Under the pieces are notes generated by a model. The model saw only the letters and a program-made list of their open reading frames with translations. It had not been told where the DNA came from and made no database searches. Shown one piece after another: positions 1-6,089 of a DNA stretch of 10,477 bases; position 1 is the stretch's first letter, and each line of letters starts with the position of its first letter. The stretch spans positions 1-10,477 of the forward strand of contig CAYOWC010000170.1 of the NCBI GenBank assembly GCA_964407525.1. Reading direction: 5' to 3'. The position numbers and the translations under genes are program-made. This DNA comes from DUZB01 sp964407525. Its GTDB lineage: Bacteria; Desulfobacterota; DSM-4660; Desulfatiglandales; Desulfatiglandaceae.

Positions 1-38
1 CACGGGAGCTCTTGCCGCTCCTTGAAGAACTGCTATAG
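1..38 (+). CDS. Possible C-terminal end of a rightward gene (partial)
   Basis: The third forward frame is open from the window edge and reads RELLPLLEELL before a TAG at 36-38. The leucine/glutamate-rich helix is a plausible protein C-terminus, but eleven codons cannot identify a family. The other two forward frames also stay open for a few codons, so chance is a real alternative. Confidence 0.25.
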   Translation, partial: RELLPLLEELL

Positions 39-266
39 GGATCAGAACTTTCCCCGTTTTCTCTTATCCTGTCGGAATCGGTAACGCTATGGGAATCGAA
101 AGTTTCCAAGACCGAGGTGTCAGGTTTCAGTACCTACTATTTCCAATTTCTGATTCTAAATAAGGATAACTATTTGTTATTACCTTGAGTAGGCTGGATG
201 TGGCCAGGTTTTTCCTGACACCTGACACCTGATGAAAAGCATAACGTTAATCCGTGATGAGTCAAA
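39..266. repeat. Gene-free left edge with degenerate intergenic repeats
   Basis: No supportable gene lies here. GGAATCG occurs at 74-80 and 92-98. AGGTGTCAGG at 115-124 is the inverse of CCTGACACCT, which occurs twice in overlapping register at 214-223 and 221-230 (7-base period). A short ATAAC/GTTAT dyad lies near 166-180. This looks like decayed dispersed repeat DNA of the kind I associate with intergenic regions of sulfate-reducer-type genomes. No transposase or clean target duplication is visible. Confidence 0.5.
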
Positions 267-304
267 AAAAAGCGCGGAAAAATAATAGCATTTCCGCGCT
301 TTTT
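267..304 (-). terminator. Strong hairpin terminator of the leftward envelope operon
   Basis: Perfect 14-base arms at 267-280 and 291-304 (core AGCGCGGAAA / TTTCCGCGCT) enclose the 10-base loop 281-290. Read leftward, the stem ends in a run of T (A264-A270 on the plus strand). Read rightward it also ends in T, so it can work in both directions. It sits 73 bases past the lipoprotein stop codon and probably ends that operon. It could also stop any transcript entering from the left edge. Confidence 0.88.
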
Positions 305-377
305 ACATTCCAAGCTCCCCGACCAGCCACAGAACCCTTTTGGGAAACCCAACAGCGACCAGGAAAACCAGAGAAGA

Positions 378-605
378 CTATTCTTCTACAATCACAACAC
401 CCTCCTGGGGAATTCCCCACCAATCCTGCTTTTTGGACTCTTCACCAGCTTTTGGCGTCGGGCTCTTATAGCCGAACCAGCTATATTTCAGATGGTCCCA
501 GTCTTTATACATAGTGTCATGTTTCCAAAATCCGGATTCCTTGGCTCCTGCGCCGCAACCGGCCAGAAATAGGCCCATTAGCAACAGAATTCCCAGTTTT
601 TTCAT
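378..605 (-). CDS. Small outer-membrane-type lipoprotein, unknown function
   Basis: A 75-residue precursor. A start at 605 is chosen over the in-frame ATG at 641 because AGGAGGT (plus-strand 613-619) sits 7 bases upstream and the protein then begins with a textbook signal: MKK, a Leu/Gly-rich core (residues 4-13) and lipobox L14-A15-G16-C17. Gly18 at +2, not Asp, argues for outer-membrane sorting if Lol rules apply. The mature part is about 59 residues, polar and aromatic-rich, with Trp/His/Tyr/Asp positions through residues 26-46 and a WWG motif near the C-terminus. I do not recognise a characterised family. It is the third gene of a leftward operon with the TPR protein and the YidD-like protein, 51 bases after the TPR stop codon and followed by a strong terminator. 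It is probably an envelope partner of those proteins (inference). Confidence 0.85.
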   Translation of the reverse strand: MKKLGILLLMGLFLAGCGAGAKESGFWKHDTMYKDWDHLKYSWFGYKSPTPKAGEESKKQDWWGIPQEGVVIVEE

Positions 606-656
606 TCCCCCTACCTCCTTAAAATTAATCGAACAATCCATTATACGATTCAGGAT

Positions 657-1580
657 TTAAAATTGAAATGTCAGAAGTACCCCTTCCGGGCCTTTCCTGG
701 ACGTGAGAACCTTTAAATCCAGTTTGTCCCTGAAGGAATTGCTGAAATCATTCCGTACATTCCGGTTATATTTATGCGCCCCGTTCACCGCACTGTAAAT
801 ATTTCCGGCATACCACCCAAGTTCAAAAAACGCCAGAATCCCACCAAGCACATTGTGGTCCTGGTTAAACGACTCCACTGTCGCCCAAATAAATAATCCA
901 TTCAACAAAAACGCAACGGCAGCATCCTTGTATCGCGAAAGATACACATGCCCTAAGCCTGGAATTGCTGCCATCACACCCGCAGTTACTGGATCTTTTG
1001 ATGGCAGAAGGTCTCCCTTGAGGCTTTGCTTTACAAGTACCTGCGCACTGTCATACAGCGAACTGCCCTTTTGAACCCGTCCAAATTCTTCCGACGCTTC
1101 CTTCCATCTATGCTCCCGCATTCTAGCCCAGCCCAGCCTGTAAAAGGAGGCATTTTTCAGGTCAAATGAAGGATAATTTTTTGCTGCCTCTGAAAAAAAG
1201 TACTCGGCTTTTTCAGGAAATCCTTCCTCATAATAGGTTTCACCCATCATAAATATGGACTTCCCGGCAAATTCCCCATCCCGATCTGAACTGAAGATCT
1301 CCGTAAAAACCTTCCTGGCATTCTCGTAACGCCTTTCCCTCAAATAACAAACTCCTGTTAAATAACGGGCAGATGCCACTCTCGGGTCATCGGGAAAGAA
1401 GTGCATGAACCGTTCAAATTCCTTTACAGCCAGCTCATATTTACCGTCATCCATAAGTTCGCGACCAAAATCAAACTGCCTGTCTCCATCTATGACGAGT
1501 GATTCCGCAGAAACAATCGCCGAAATCAGAAGGCTCCCGAAAAAAAATACGATCAGAAAATGGGTTTTAATGATGTTCAA
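657..1580 (-). CDS. Exported TPR protein with C-terminal hydrophobic domain
   Basis: A 307-residue protein. Residues 1-25 form a signal peptide (NIIKTH, hydrophobic core, likely cleavage near VSA-ES). Residues about 32-185 are tetratricopeptide-like helices of the BamD/YbgF type, with recurring A..Y..G and aromatic positions and the phrase FPDDPRVASARYLTGVC. Residues 196-271 form a distinct module rich in Gly and aromatics, with IPGLGHVYLSRYKDAA, two hydrophobic stretches and a conserved-looking ELGWYAGNIYSAVNGAHKYN end. It resembles uncharacterised membrane modules found after TPRs in Desulfobacterota. The final residues alternate hydrophobic/polar and end in Phe, as outer-membrane strands often do. 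The start is TTG (1580-1578), overlapping the TGA of the upstream YidD-like gene in TTGA, with GGAG about 11 bases upstream, so translation is probably coupled. A scaffold role in the envelope is inferred; no enzyme motif is seen. Confidence 0.88.
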   Translation of the reverse strand: MNIIKTHFLIVFFFGSLLISAIVSAESLVIDGDRQFDFGRELMDDGKYELAVKEFERFMHFFPDDPRVASARYLTGVCYLRERRYENARKVFTEIFSSDRDGEFAGKSIFMMGETYYEEGFPEKAEYFFSEAAKNYPSFDLKNASFYRLGWARMREHRWKEASEEFGRVQKGSSLYDSAQVLVKQSLKGDLLPSKDPVTAGVMAAIPGLGHVYLSRYKDAAVAFLLNGLFIWATVESFNQDHNVLGGILAFFELGWYAGNIYSAVNGAHKYNRNVRNDFSNSFRDKLDLKVLTSRKGPEGVLLTFQF

Positions 1581-2068
1581 TCTTCTTTATTCTCCGAATA
1601 CCACCAGAAATCGTTGTTTTCCAGAGGGTCCATGATCTTGCCCTTCCCATTTCGAACCACCACGGGGGAAGTTTTGTCTTCATCAGATTCGTGCATCAAC
1701 CTGTCAACAGTCATCAGCCACCCCATCACAAACCCGTGCTTTTTGAAAGCCTGTGCACTGTAGGAAGAACAGGAAGGCTCGCTGGGGCATCTGCTTCCAT
1801 CAATAGGGGAGATATGCTTACTGAAAAAAGAAGCAAACCAGGCGCCCAGATTAAATTCCTCTTCTTTGTCCACCCCTTTTTTTTCCCCGACAAACGCAAC
1901 CCCGGGGGCATCAGCACCATAGCTCTTATCACAGACAATGGTCTGGAAACAGATGCAAAGGAGCAGGAATGCGCAGAAACCAACAAACCTTCCGAAACGT
2001 TCCGCTGCGTGCGCCAAGACTCCCGGCGCCTTTGGGGATGCCTGTTCCAAAGCCTCAACTCTTCCCAT
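1577..2068 (-). CDS. Exported protein with YidD-type domain (membrane insertion factor-like)
   Basis: A 163-residue protein. Residues about 77-126 match the YidD family (small membrane-insertion efficiency factors): a helix before H85-I-S-P, then R93-C-P-x3-S-C100-S-x-Y103, then A107-F-K-K-H-G112 and G116-W-L...R123-L. Canonical YidD is about 70-85 residues, usually encoded between rnpA and yidC, and ends with a further R-C-(N/H)-P and G-x-DPV. Here the third cysteine is replaced (R123-L-M-H126), though a MDPLE near the end may be its relic. Residues 25-46 are a hydrophobic segment with four cysteines (C32, C38, C40, C46), followed by a possible signal-peptidase site near YGA-DA (residue 52). 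The domain therefore seems exported or anchored outside, unlike YidD at the inner membrane face. The ATG at 2068 has no clear Shine-Dalgarno; a start a few codons downstream is possible. It is the first gene of the operon. Confidence 0.78.
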   Translation of the reverse strand: MGRVEALEQASPKAPGVLAHAAERFGRFVGFCAFLLLCICFQTIVCDKSYGADAPGVAFVGEKKGVDKEEEFNLGAWFASFFSKHISPIDGSRCPSEPSCSSYSAQAFKKHGFVMGWLMTVDRLMHESDEDKTSPVVVRNGKGKIMDPLENNDFWWYSENKED

Positions 2069-2127
2069 CCAAAACCCGCAGTGCCCAAAGTATCATCAAT
2101 GGATGAGCACCAGCTTCTACATAGCCG

Positions 2128-2210
2128 TTAGTCATTGGTCATTATGCCTTCGGCAGTCATCAGTCATAGGACATTCGGTACCGCCCACTGCTTACTCCCT
2201 ACTGTTCTTT
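2128..2210. repeat. Degenerate GTCAT/CTACT repeat block
   Basis: GTCAT occurs at 2131-2135, 2138-2142, 2156-2160 and 2163-2167, with a related GACAT at 2170-2174. In the middle is a small hairpin TGCC-TTC-GGCA (2145-2155), then palindrome CGGTACCG (2176-2183), then a tract of CTTACT/CTACTG variants to about 2205. The spacing of 7 bases between neighbouring GTCAT copies is the same period as the CCTGACA repeats at 214-230. It would be transcribed in the leader of the leftward operon if the promoter at 2217-2244 is real. Confidence 0.6.
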
Positions 2211-2216
2211 ACGTCG

Positions 2217-2244
2217 TCTATCACAAAAGTCCTTGAACTGTCAA
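2217..2244 (-). promoter_or_regulatory. Candidate sigma70 promoter of the yidD-like/TPR/lipoprotein operon
   Basis: Read leftward: a perfect -35 TTGACA (plus-strand 2239-2244), a 16-base spacer, then GATAGA (2217-2222) as a weak -10. TG lies one base before it (extended -10 arrangement). The predicted leader to the ATG at 2068 is about 140 bases and carries the repeat block. The -35 is convincing; the -10 is only partly so. Confidence 0.4.
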
Positions 2245-2283
2245 AAATAAGTTATGCATTTTATTGCATCATTCCGATATTTC

Positions 2284-2310
2284 TTGACCTCAAACCTTTT
2301 TCCCTATATT
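2284..2310 (+). promoter_or_regulatory. Candidate hflK promoter
   Basis: TTGACC (2284-2289), a 15-base spacer and TATATT (2305-2310) fit a short-spaced sigma70 promoter with a leader of roughly 85 bases. The same stretch also reads CTTGACC (2283-2289), 12 bases, CCCTATAT (2302-2309), reminiscent of a sigma32 heat-shock promoter but with a short spacer. The sequence alone does not decide between these. Confidence 0.3.
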
Positions 2311-2401
2311 CTCACATTTTACCCTTTTCAAGAGCGTCGAACAAATGAAATAGCAAGATATCGAGCGCACGAGAAGAATATTTTAACCAAGGAGAAACAG
2401 T

Positions 2402-3457
2402 ATGGCTTGGGACTGGGACAAGTTGAATGAGCAAAGAAAAGGCGGAGGCGGAGGCGGAGGACAGTCAGGCCCACCCCGGATGGATGAAATTCTGGAAAAG
2501 ATTAAAGGCGCCAGAGGGAAATTCCCCGGCGGGTCATGGATTATCATTGGACTGATCGTTGTCCTTTTTCTGGGATCAAGCTGTTTTTACACTGTCGGGG
2601 TAGACGAAGTAGGGATCGTTCAACGATTCGGTAAGTATATCAGAACGACACAGCCGGGGTTGAGTTTCAAGCTCCCGAAAGGGATTGAAAAAGTCACCAA
2701 AGTAAAGGTGAAATATGTTTTCAAGGAAGAGTTCGGCTTCAGAACTCTGGAGGCAGGTGTACGTACGCGATACGCATCCAGTTCTTCCTATGACAACGAA
2801 TCCCTCATGCTGACAGGAGACCTCAACGTAGCTGTGGTCCCGTGGATTGTGCAATATCGCATAAAGAACCCCTATGATTATCTGTTCAAGGTCAACAATA
2901 TCAGGGCTACATTCAGGGACCTTGCAGAGTCAAGCATGCGCCTGATCGTGGGGGACAGCAGCATTAACGAAGTGATAAGCAAGCGGGAAGAAATCGCCAT
3001 TAAAGCCGCTGCGCTCTTACAAAAACTTCTCGATGAAGCTGAGACCGGAATAAAAGTGGTTACCGTTGAAATGAAAAAGACCAATGTCCCGGAACCGGTT
3101 CAATCTTCATTTAATGAAGTAAACCAGGCTGTCCAGGAAAAAGAAAGAATGATTTACCAAGCCAGAGAAGCTTACAATAAGGTCATTCCAGCTGCCAAGG
3201 GTAATGCGGAGAAAACCATTAAAGACGCTGAAGGTTACGCCCTCGACCGCGTCAACCGGGCAAAAGGAGACGCGTCCAGATTTACGGAACGCTACCTTGC
3301 CTACTCCAAGTCCGAAGACGTAACGCGAAGACGCCTTTATCTGGAGGCCATGGAGGAAATTCTGCCAAAACTGGGAAGTAAATATATCGTCGATGCCGAC
3401 CAGAAAAATCTTCTTCCCCTGCTCACCCTTGGAAGAACTGAAGGAGGTATAAAATGA
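2402..3457 (+). CDS. hflK: HflK, SPFH/prohibitin-family subunit of the FtsH modulator complex
   Basis: A 351-residue protein. HflK pairs with HflC to form a large periplasm-facing cage around FtsH and tunes its proteolysis of membrane proteins. Visible architecture: the HflK-typical MAW start and a flexible N-terminus with seven glycines (residues 14-20) followed by GPPRMDEIL; one transmembrane segment (about 46-63); an SPFH domain starting YTVGVDEVGIVQRFGKY and extending to about residue 245; then long Ala/Glu/Lys-rich helices (about 235-320) with the PAAKGNAEKTIKDAEGYA pattern typical of HflK. It is shorter than E. coli HflK (419) in both the N-terminal linker and the C-terminal tail. The ATG at 2402 is supported by AAGGAGA 6 bases upstream. 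The stop overlaps the hflC start (ATGA), so the subunits are translationally coupled. The family call is secure; the physiological target is not deducible. Confidence 0.96.
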   Translation: MAWDWDKLNEQRKGGGGGGGQSGPPRMDEILEKIKGARGKFPGGSWIIIGLIVVLFLGSSCFYTVGVDEVGIVQRFGKYIRTTQPGLSFKLPKGIEKVTKVKVKYVFKEEFGFRTLEAGVRTRYASSSSYDNESLMLTGDLNVAVVPWIVQYRIKNPYDYLFKVNNIRATFRDLAESSMRLIVGDSSINEVISKREEIAIKAAALLQKLLDEAETGIKVVTVEMKKTNVPEPVQSSFNEVNQAVQEKERMIYQAREAYNKVIPAAKGNAEKTIKDAEGYALDRVNRAKGDASRFTERYLAYSKSEDVTRRRLYLEAMEEILPKLGSKYIVDADQKNLLPLLTLGRTEGGIK

Positions 3458-4413
3458 AAATGAAACTCCTGATCATACCACTGATTATTATTGCAATTGC
3501 CGTTTTCTCGGGGGCCTATGTCGTTAATGAAACGGAACAGGTGGTCATTACCCAGTTCGGAAAATCCATTGGAAAAGCGAAACTGCAACCGGGTCTGTAT
3601 TTTAAGATTCCGGTCATACAGCAGGCAAATTATTTCCCGAAAAACCTGCTTGAATGGGACGGCGATGCCGGCCAGGTTCCCACGCTGGACAAAACTTTTC
3701 TCTACGTAGATACTTTTGCGCGATGGAAAATCGTGGACCCCCTCATGTTTTTTCAGACGGTCAACAATGTAACCGGCGCATTAGCCCGCCTGGACGATAT
3801 CATTGATCCGGCAGTAAGAAACTTCGTTACCTCCTACCCCCTTATCGAAACAGTCCGAAACAGTAACCGTGAACTGGACAAATTTGAAATGGGCGTAGAT
3901 CGTGACGATGAAGAGACAGAGCTGGGAGAAGTCACAACAGGAAGAGGAAAAATTACGCGCGGCATTATGCAGCAGGCCCAACCTAAATTGAAAGATTTTG
4001 GCATAGAACTCGTGGATGTTCAAATCAAAAGACTGAATTATGTGGAACAGGTTCGAAAATCAGTGTATTCACGGATGATTGCAGAAAGAAAGCAGATCGC
4101 TCAAAAATTCAGGTCTGAGGGCGAAGGCGAGGCGCGGGTCATTGAAGGAAACAGGGGAAAAGAGCTGAAAAGGATTACCTCCGAAGCCTACAGAACAGCC
4201 CAGGAAATCATGGGTAAGGCTGATGCGGAATCCACGCTGATCTACGCTAAAGCCTATGAAGAGGGACCGGAATTTTATTCATTCATCAAATCCCTTGACG
4301 TGTATGACAAGACCATGGACAAGGAGAGTTCACTCCTCCTGTCAACCGATTCGGATTTTCTGCAATACTTTAAAGGATACAATCCGGAAAGTGGTGGTCT
4401 TCCCCAAAATTAG
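3454..4413 (+). CDS. hflC: HflC, SPFH/prohibitin-family partner of HflK
   Basis: A 319-residue protein. It has an N-terminal signal-anchor (residues about 4-22, LLIIPLIIIAIAVF), then NETEQVVITQFGKSIG and LQPGLYFKIPVIQ, the hallmark opening of the HflC SPFH domain. The core carries LDKTFLYVDTFARWKI and DPLMFFQTV, then DDIIDPAVRNFV. RIMQQAQ-type residues near 170 and GIELVDVQIKRLNY close the domain. The ERKQIAQKFRSEGEGEARVIEG and AYRTAQ helices match the HflC signature closely. An acidic DRDDEETELGE stretch near residues 149-159 precedes the RGKITRGI turn. Length is close to E. coli HflC (334). GAAGGAGGT lies just upstream of the ATG, inside the end of hflK, and the ATGA overlap couples the two genes. 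It is followed after 14 bases by the ACT-domain gene, probably on the same transcript. Confidence 0.96.
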   Translation: MKMKLLIIPLIIIAIAVFSGAYVVNETEQVVITQFGKSIGKAKLQPGLYFKIPVIQQANYFPKNLLEWDGDAGQVPTLDKTFLYVDTFARWKIVDPLMFFQTVNNVTGALARLDDIIDPAVRNFVTSYPLIETVRNSNRELDKFEMGVDRDDEETELGEVTTGRGKITRGIMQQAQPKLKDFGIELVDVQIKRLNYVEQVRKSVYSRMIAERKQIAQKFRSEGEGEARVIEGNRGKELKRITSEAYRTAQEIMGKADAESTLIYAKAYEEGPEFYSFIKSLDVYDKTMDKESSLLLSTDSDFLQYFKGYNPESGGLPQN

Positions 4414-4427
4414 CAAGGAGGTCGGAA

Positions 4428-4965
4428 ATGGTAAGAACCGAAATATCACTGTTTCTTAAAAACGCTCCTGGAGAATTGGGGAAACTGACCAGTATGCTGT
4501 CAGAAGCCGGAATCAATATCGATGCACTGACTATCCAGGATGCGTCCGCCTATGTTCAGCAACTTTTCAAGGCAAGAGGAAAATCATTGAAAAGAGTGGC
4601 GCCGGCAGCAAGTTATGGATCCATGAAAAAAGATTCGGTCGACCATGCCCTGATACGACTCCTGGTTGAAAATACGGACAAGGCCATAGATTATTTTTCT
4701 AAAGAGGGCTACATTTTCGACATCATGCCCGTTATTGCACTGGAGATCGACAACAAACCCGGAAGTCTTTCGGAGATGGCTAAGAAGTTCGGAGAAGAAG
4801 GAATCAATATCAACTACGTATACGGATCGGCCCTTCCGGGAGACAATAAAGCNNNNNNNNNNNNNNNNNNNNNNNNNNNNNNNNNNNNNNNNNNNNNNNN
4901 NNNNNNNNNNNNNNNNNNNNNNNNNNNNNNNNNNNNNNNNNNNNNNNNNNNNCGCCTTTGCGTGA
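4428..4965 (+). CDS. Tandem ACT-domain protein, interrupted by scaffold gap
   Basis: The 142 codons before the gap encode two ACT (small-ligand-binding) modules. The first opens TEISLFLKNAPGELGKLTSML with GINIDAL (residues about 4-35). The second opens VIALEIDNKPGSLSEMAKKF with GININYVYG (residues about 103-131). PG-L and GINI signatures in both are typical of amino-acid-binding ACT pairs. Unlike a compact ACT domain, about 30 residues (around 40-70, KARGKSLKRVAP and SYGSMKKDS) are inserted between the second and third strands of the first module. After the gap the likely end is Ala-Phe-Ala-TGA at 4954-4965, which needs a true gap length divisible by three; the 100 N placeholder puts it out of frame. 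AAGGAGGT lies 5 bases before the ATG. It is third in the hflK-hflC operon; ligand and role are unknown. A non-enzymatic amino-acid sensor is the family expectation. Confidence 0.82.
4853..4952. other. Scaffold gap of 100 N
   Basis: Exactly 100 N, the usual placeholder for a gap of unknown size. It removes the last third or so of the second ACT module. The bases on the two sides share no obvious repeat, so the cause of the break is not visible. Confidence 0.95.
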
Positions 4966-4970
4966 GACCT

Positions 4971-5702
4971 TTAACGAAGAGACAATTCCACCTTTCCAAT
5001 ATCTTCCGGAACATCCACCTCAATGGAATCATACAGAGTTTCCACCACTTTTATCTTAAATCCATGTTCCAGAACCCTCAACTGTTCCAGTTTTTCCAAC
5101 GATTCCAGCGTCCCCTCGGAAAGCCCTGAAAACCGTTTCAGAAAATCCATCCTGAAGCAGTAAAAACCGAGGTGCTTGAAATGGTTCCCTGCAACTTCCC
5201 CCTCACGGCAGAAAGGAACGGGATATCTGGAAAAATAGAGTGCAAAACCCTGCCGGTCGGTAACCACCTTCACATGGTTAGGATTGTGAATATCCGATTC
5301 ATCGCTGATCTTGCATTTCAACGTGCTCATCGGGATGGATATGTCCTCTACGAGAGGTCTTACGAGGTCACCCACCACGGAGGGCTGAAATGAGGGCTGA
5401 TCTCCCTGGACATTGACTACAATATCGTCATCCCTCAACCCCAGTTCCGCCGCAGCTTCGGCAATTCGGTCCGTACCTGACTGATGATTCGCGGAGGTCA
5501 TTACCGCTTTCCCCCCAAATCCATTAACACAGTCCGTAATTCGAGAATCATCTGTCGCAATATATACGGAAGAAAGTTCCGGGCAGGCTGAAGCACGCTC
5601 ATAGGCGTGCTGAATCATGGGTTTTCCTGCAATAAGTGCGAGCGGTTTTCCAGGAAACCGACTCGATTGGTATCTGGCAGGTATGATGGCATAGATCTTC
5701 AT
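4971..5702 (-). CDS. kdsB: 3-deoxy-manno-octulosonate cytidylyltransferase (CMP-Kdo synthetase)
   Basis: Transfers CMP from CTP to Kdo, the activation step before Kdo is added to lipid A in LPS synthesis; cytoplasmic. The chosen start (5702) gives 243 residues against 248 in E. coli and follows GAGGGTGA; an in-frame ATG at 5729 would add nine residues overlapping queD and is unlikely. Visible motifs: nucleotide-binding IIPARYQSSRFPGKPL (residues 6-21), GTDRIAEA (76-83), NVQGDQP (97-103, with the metal-binding Asp101), and near the end VDVPED (Asp230) for the second metal ligand. The canonical QGDEP is QGDQP here. It is the last gene of the zinc-ribbon/queD/kdsB operon, 7 bases after queD, and converges on the ACT gene with only about 5 bases between stop codons if the ACT end at 4965 is right. 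No terminator fits between them. Confidence 0.96.
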   Translation of the reverse strand: MKIYAIIPARYQSSRFPGKPLALIAGKPMIQHAYERASACPELSSVYIATDDSRITDCVNGFGGKAVMTSANHQSGTDRIAEAAAELGLRDDDIVVNVQGDQPSFQPSVVGDLVRPLVEDISIPMSTLKCKISDESDIHNPNHVKVVTDRQGFALYFSRYPVPFCREGEVAGNHFKHLGFYCFRMDFLKRFSGLSEGTLESLEKLEQLRVLEHGFKIKVVETLYDSIEVDVPEDIGKVELSLR

Positions 5703-5709
5703 TTCACCC

Positions 5710-6078
5710 TCATTCATAATAACTGGCACAGGCGGAATCAGACTCCCATGCGGTAACCTTACTGATCTTCACCCTCTCATTACCCATCTTGGCTGAAAGG
5801 CTCTTGAAAATATAACAGGCGATATTCTCCGAGGACGGATTCACAGCAACAAAAGGCTCCAAATCGTTTAGAAACCGGTGGTCAAGTTCATCCAGTATCC
5901 TGTTTGTCTCCGTTTTAATCTCCTTGAAATCAATCAGAAGACCGTCTTTTCCAAGGTCGTCCCCTTTAACAAACACTTCAATCTTCCAGTTATGCCCGTG
6001 CAGCCTTTCACATCCTCCATGAAACTCCCTCAACTGATGGGCGGCTGCAAACTGGGAGAGAATTTTCAATTCATACAT
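5710..6078 (-). CDS. queD: 6-carboxy-5,6,7,8-tetrahydropterin synthase QueD
   Basis: A 122-residue 6-pyruvoyl-tetrahydropterin synthase-fold enzyme that converts dihydroneopterin triphosphate to 6-carboxytetrahydropterin, the second step to preQ0 and queuosine. Zinc ligands are His14, His27 and His29 (in LHGHNW). The catalytic Cys23 lies in HGGCERLHGH, with the Asp66-His67 pair in LDELDHRFLND and the pterin-binding Glu112 in the TAWES C-terminal strand. PTSENIA is PSSENIA here. Length matches E. coli QueD (about 120). AGGGG lies 5-10 bases before the ATG at 6078, and the upstream zinc-ribbon gene stops only 11 bases away, so it is co-transcribed from the promoter at 6695-6723. No queC, queE or queF lies in the window. 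Catalytic residues favour QueD over a mammalian-type PTPS. Confidence 0.96.
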   Translation of the reverse strand: MYELKILSQFAAAHQLREFHGGCERLHGHNWKIEVFVKGDDLGKDGLLIDFKEIKTETNRILDELDHRFLNDLEPFVAVNPSSENIACYIFKSLSAKMGNERVKISKVTAWESDSACASYYE

Positions 6079-6089
6079 GAAAAAACCCC

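Larger units (their letters stand above)
2069..2401. other. Divergent intergenic region between yidD-like operon and hflK
   Basis: These 333 bases contain no gene I can support. From left to right they hold a degenerate GTCAT-type repeat block (about 2128-2210), a candidate leftward promoter (2217-2244), a spaced dyad ATGCA/TGCAT at 2254-2258 and 2265-2269, a candidate rightward promoter (2284-2310), and the hflK ribosome-binding site AAGGAGA ending 6 bases before the ATG at 2402. Short open frames crossing the region have no ribosome-binding sites and repeat-derived composition. Confidence 0.6.

Noticed and set aside
606..641. Upstream ATG at 641 for the lipoprotein
   Set aside because: It would put 12 polar residues before the signal peptide, and the strong Shine-Dalgarno lies before the ATG at 605.
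1932..1940. Lipobox at Cys46 of the YidD-like protein (TIVC)
   Set aside because: Val at -1 and the lack of Gly/Ala/Ser there do not fit lipoprotein processing; an ordinary signal or anchor is more likely.
1691..2131. Rightward 146-codon frame
   Set aside because: It is antisense to the YidD-like gene, which has family motifs and operon context.
4428..5129. Read-through of the ACT gene across the N gap into 5129
   Set aside because: The frame after the gap depends on the 100-N placeholder, and the sequence beyond 4970 is antisense kdsB.
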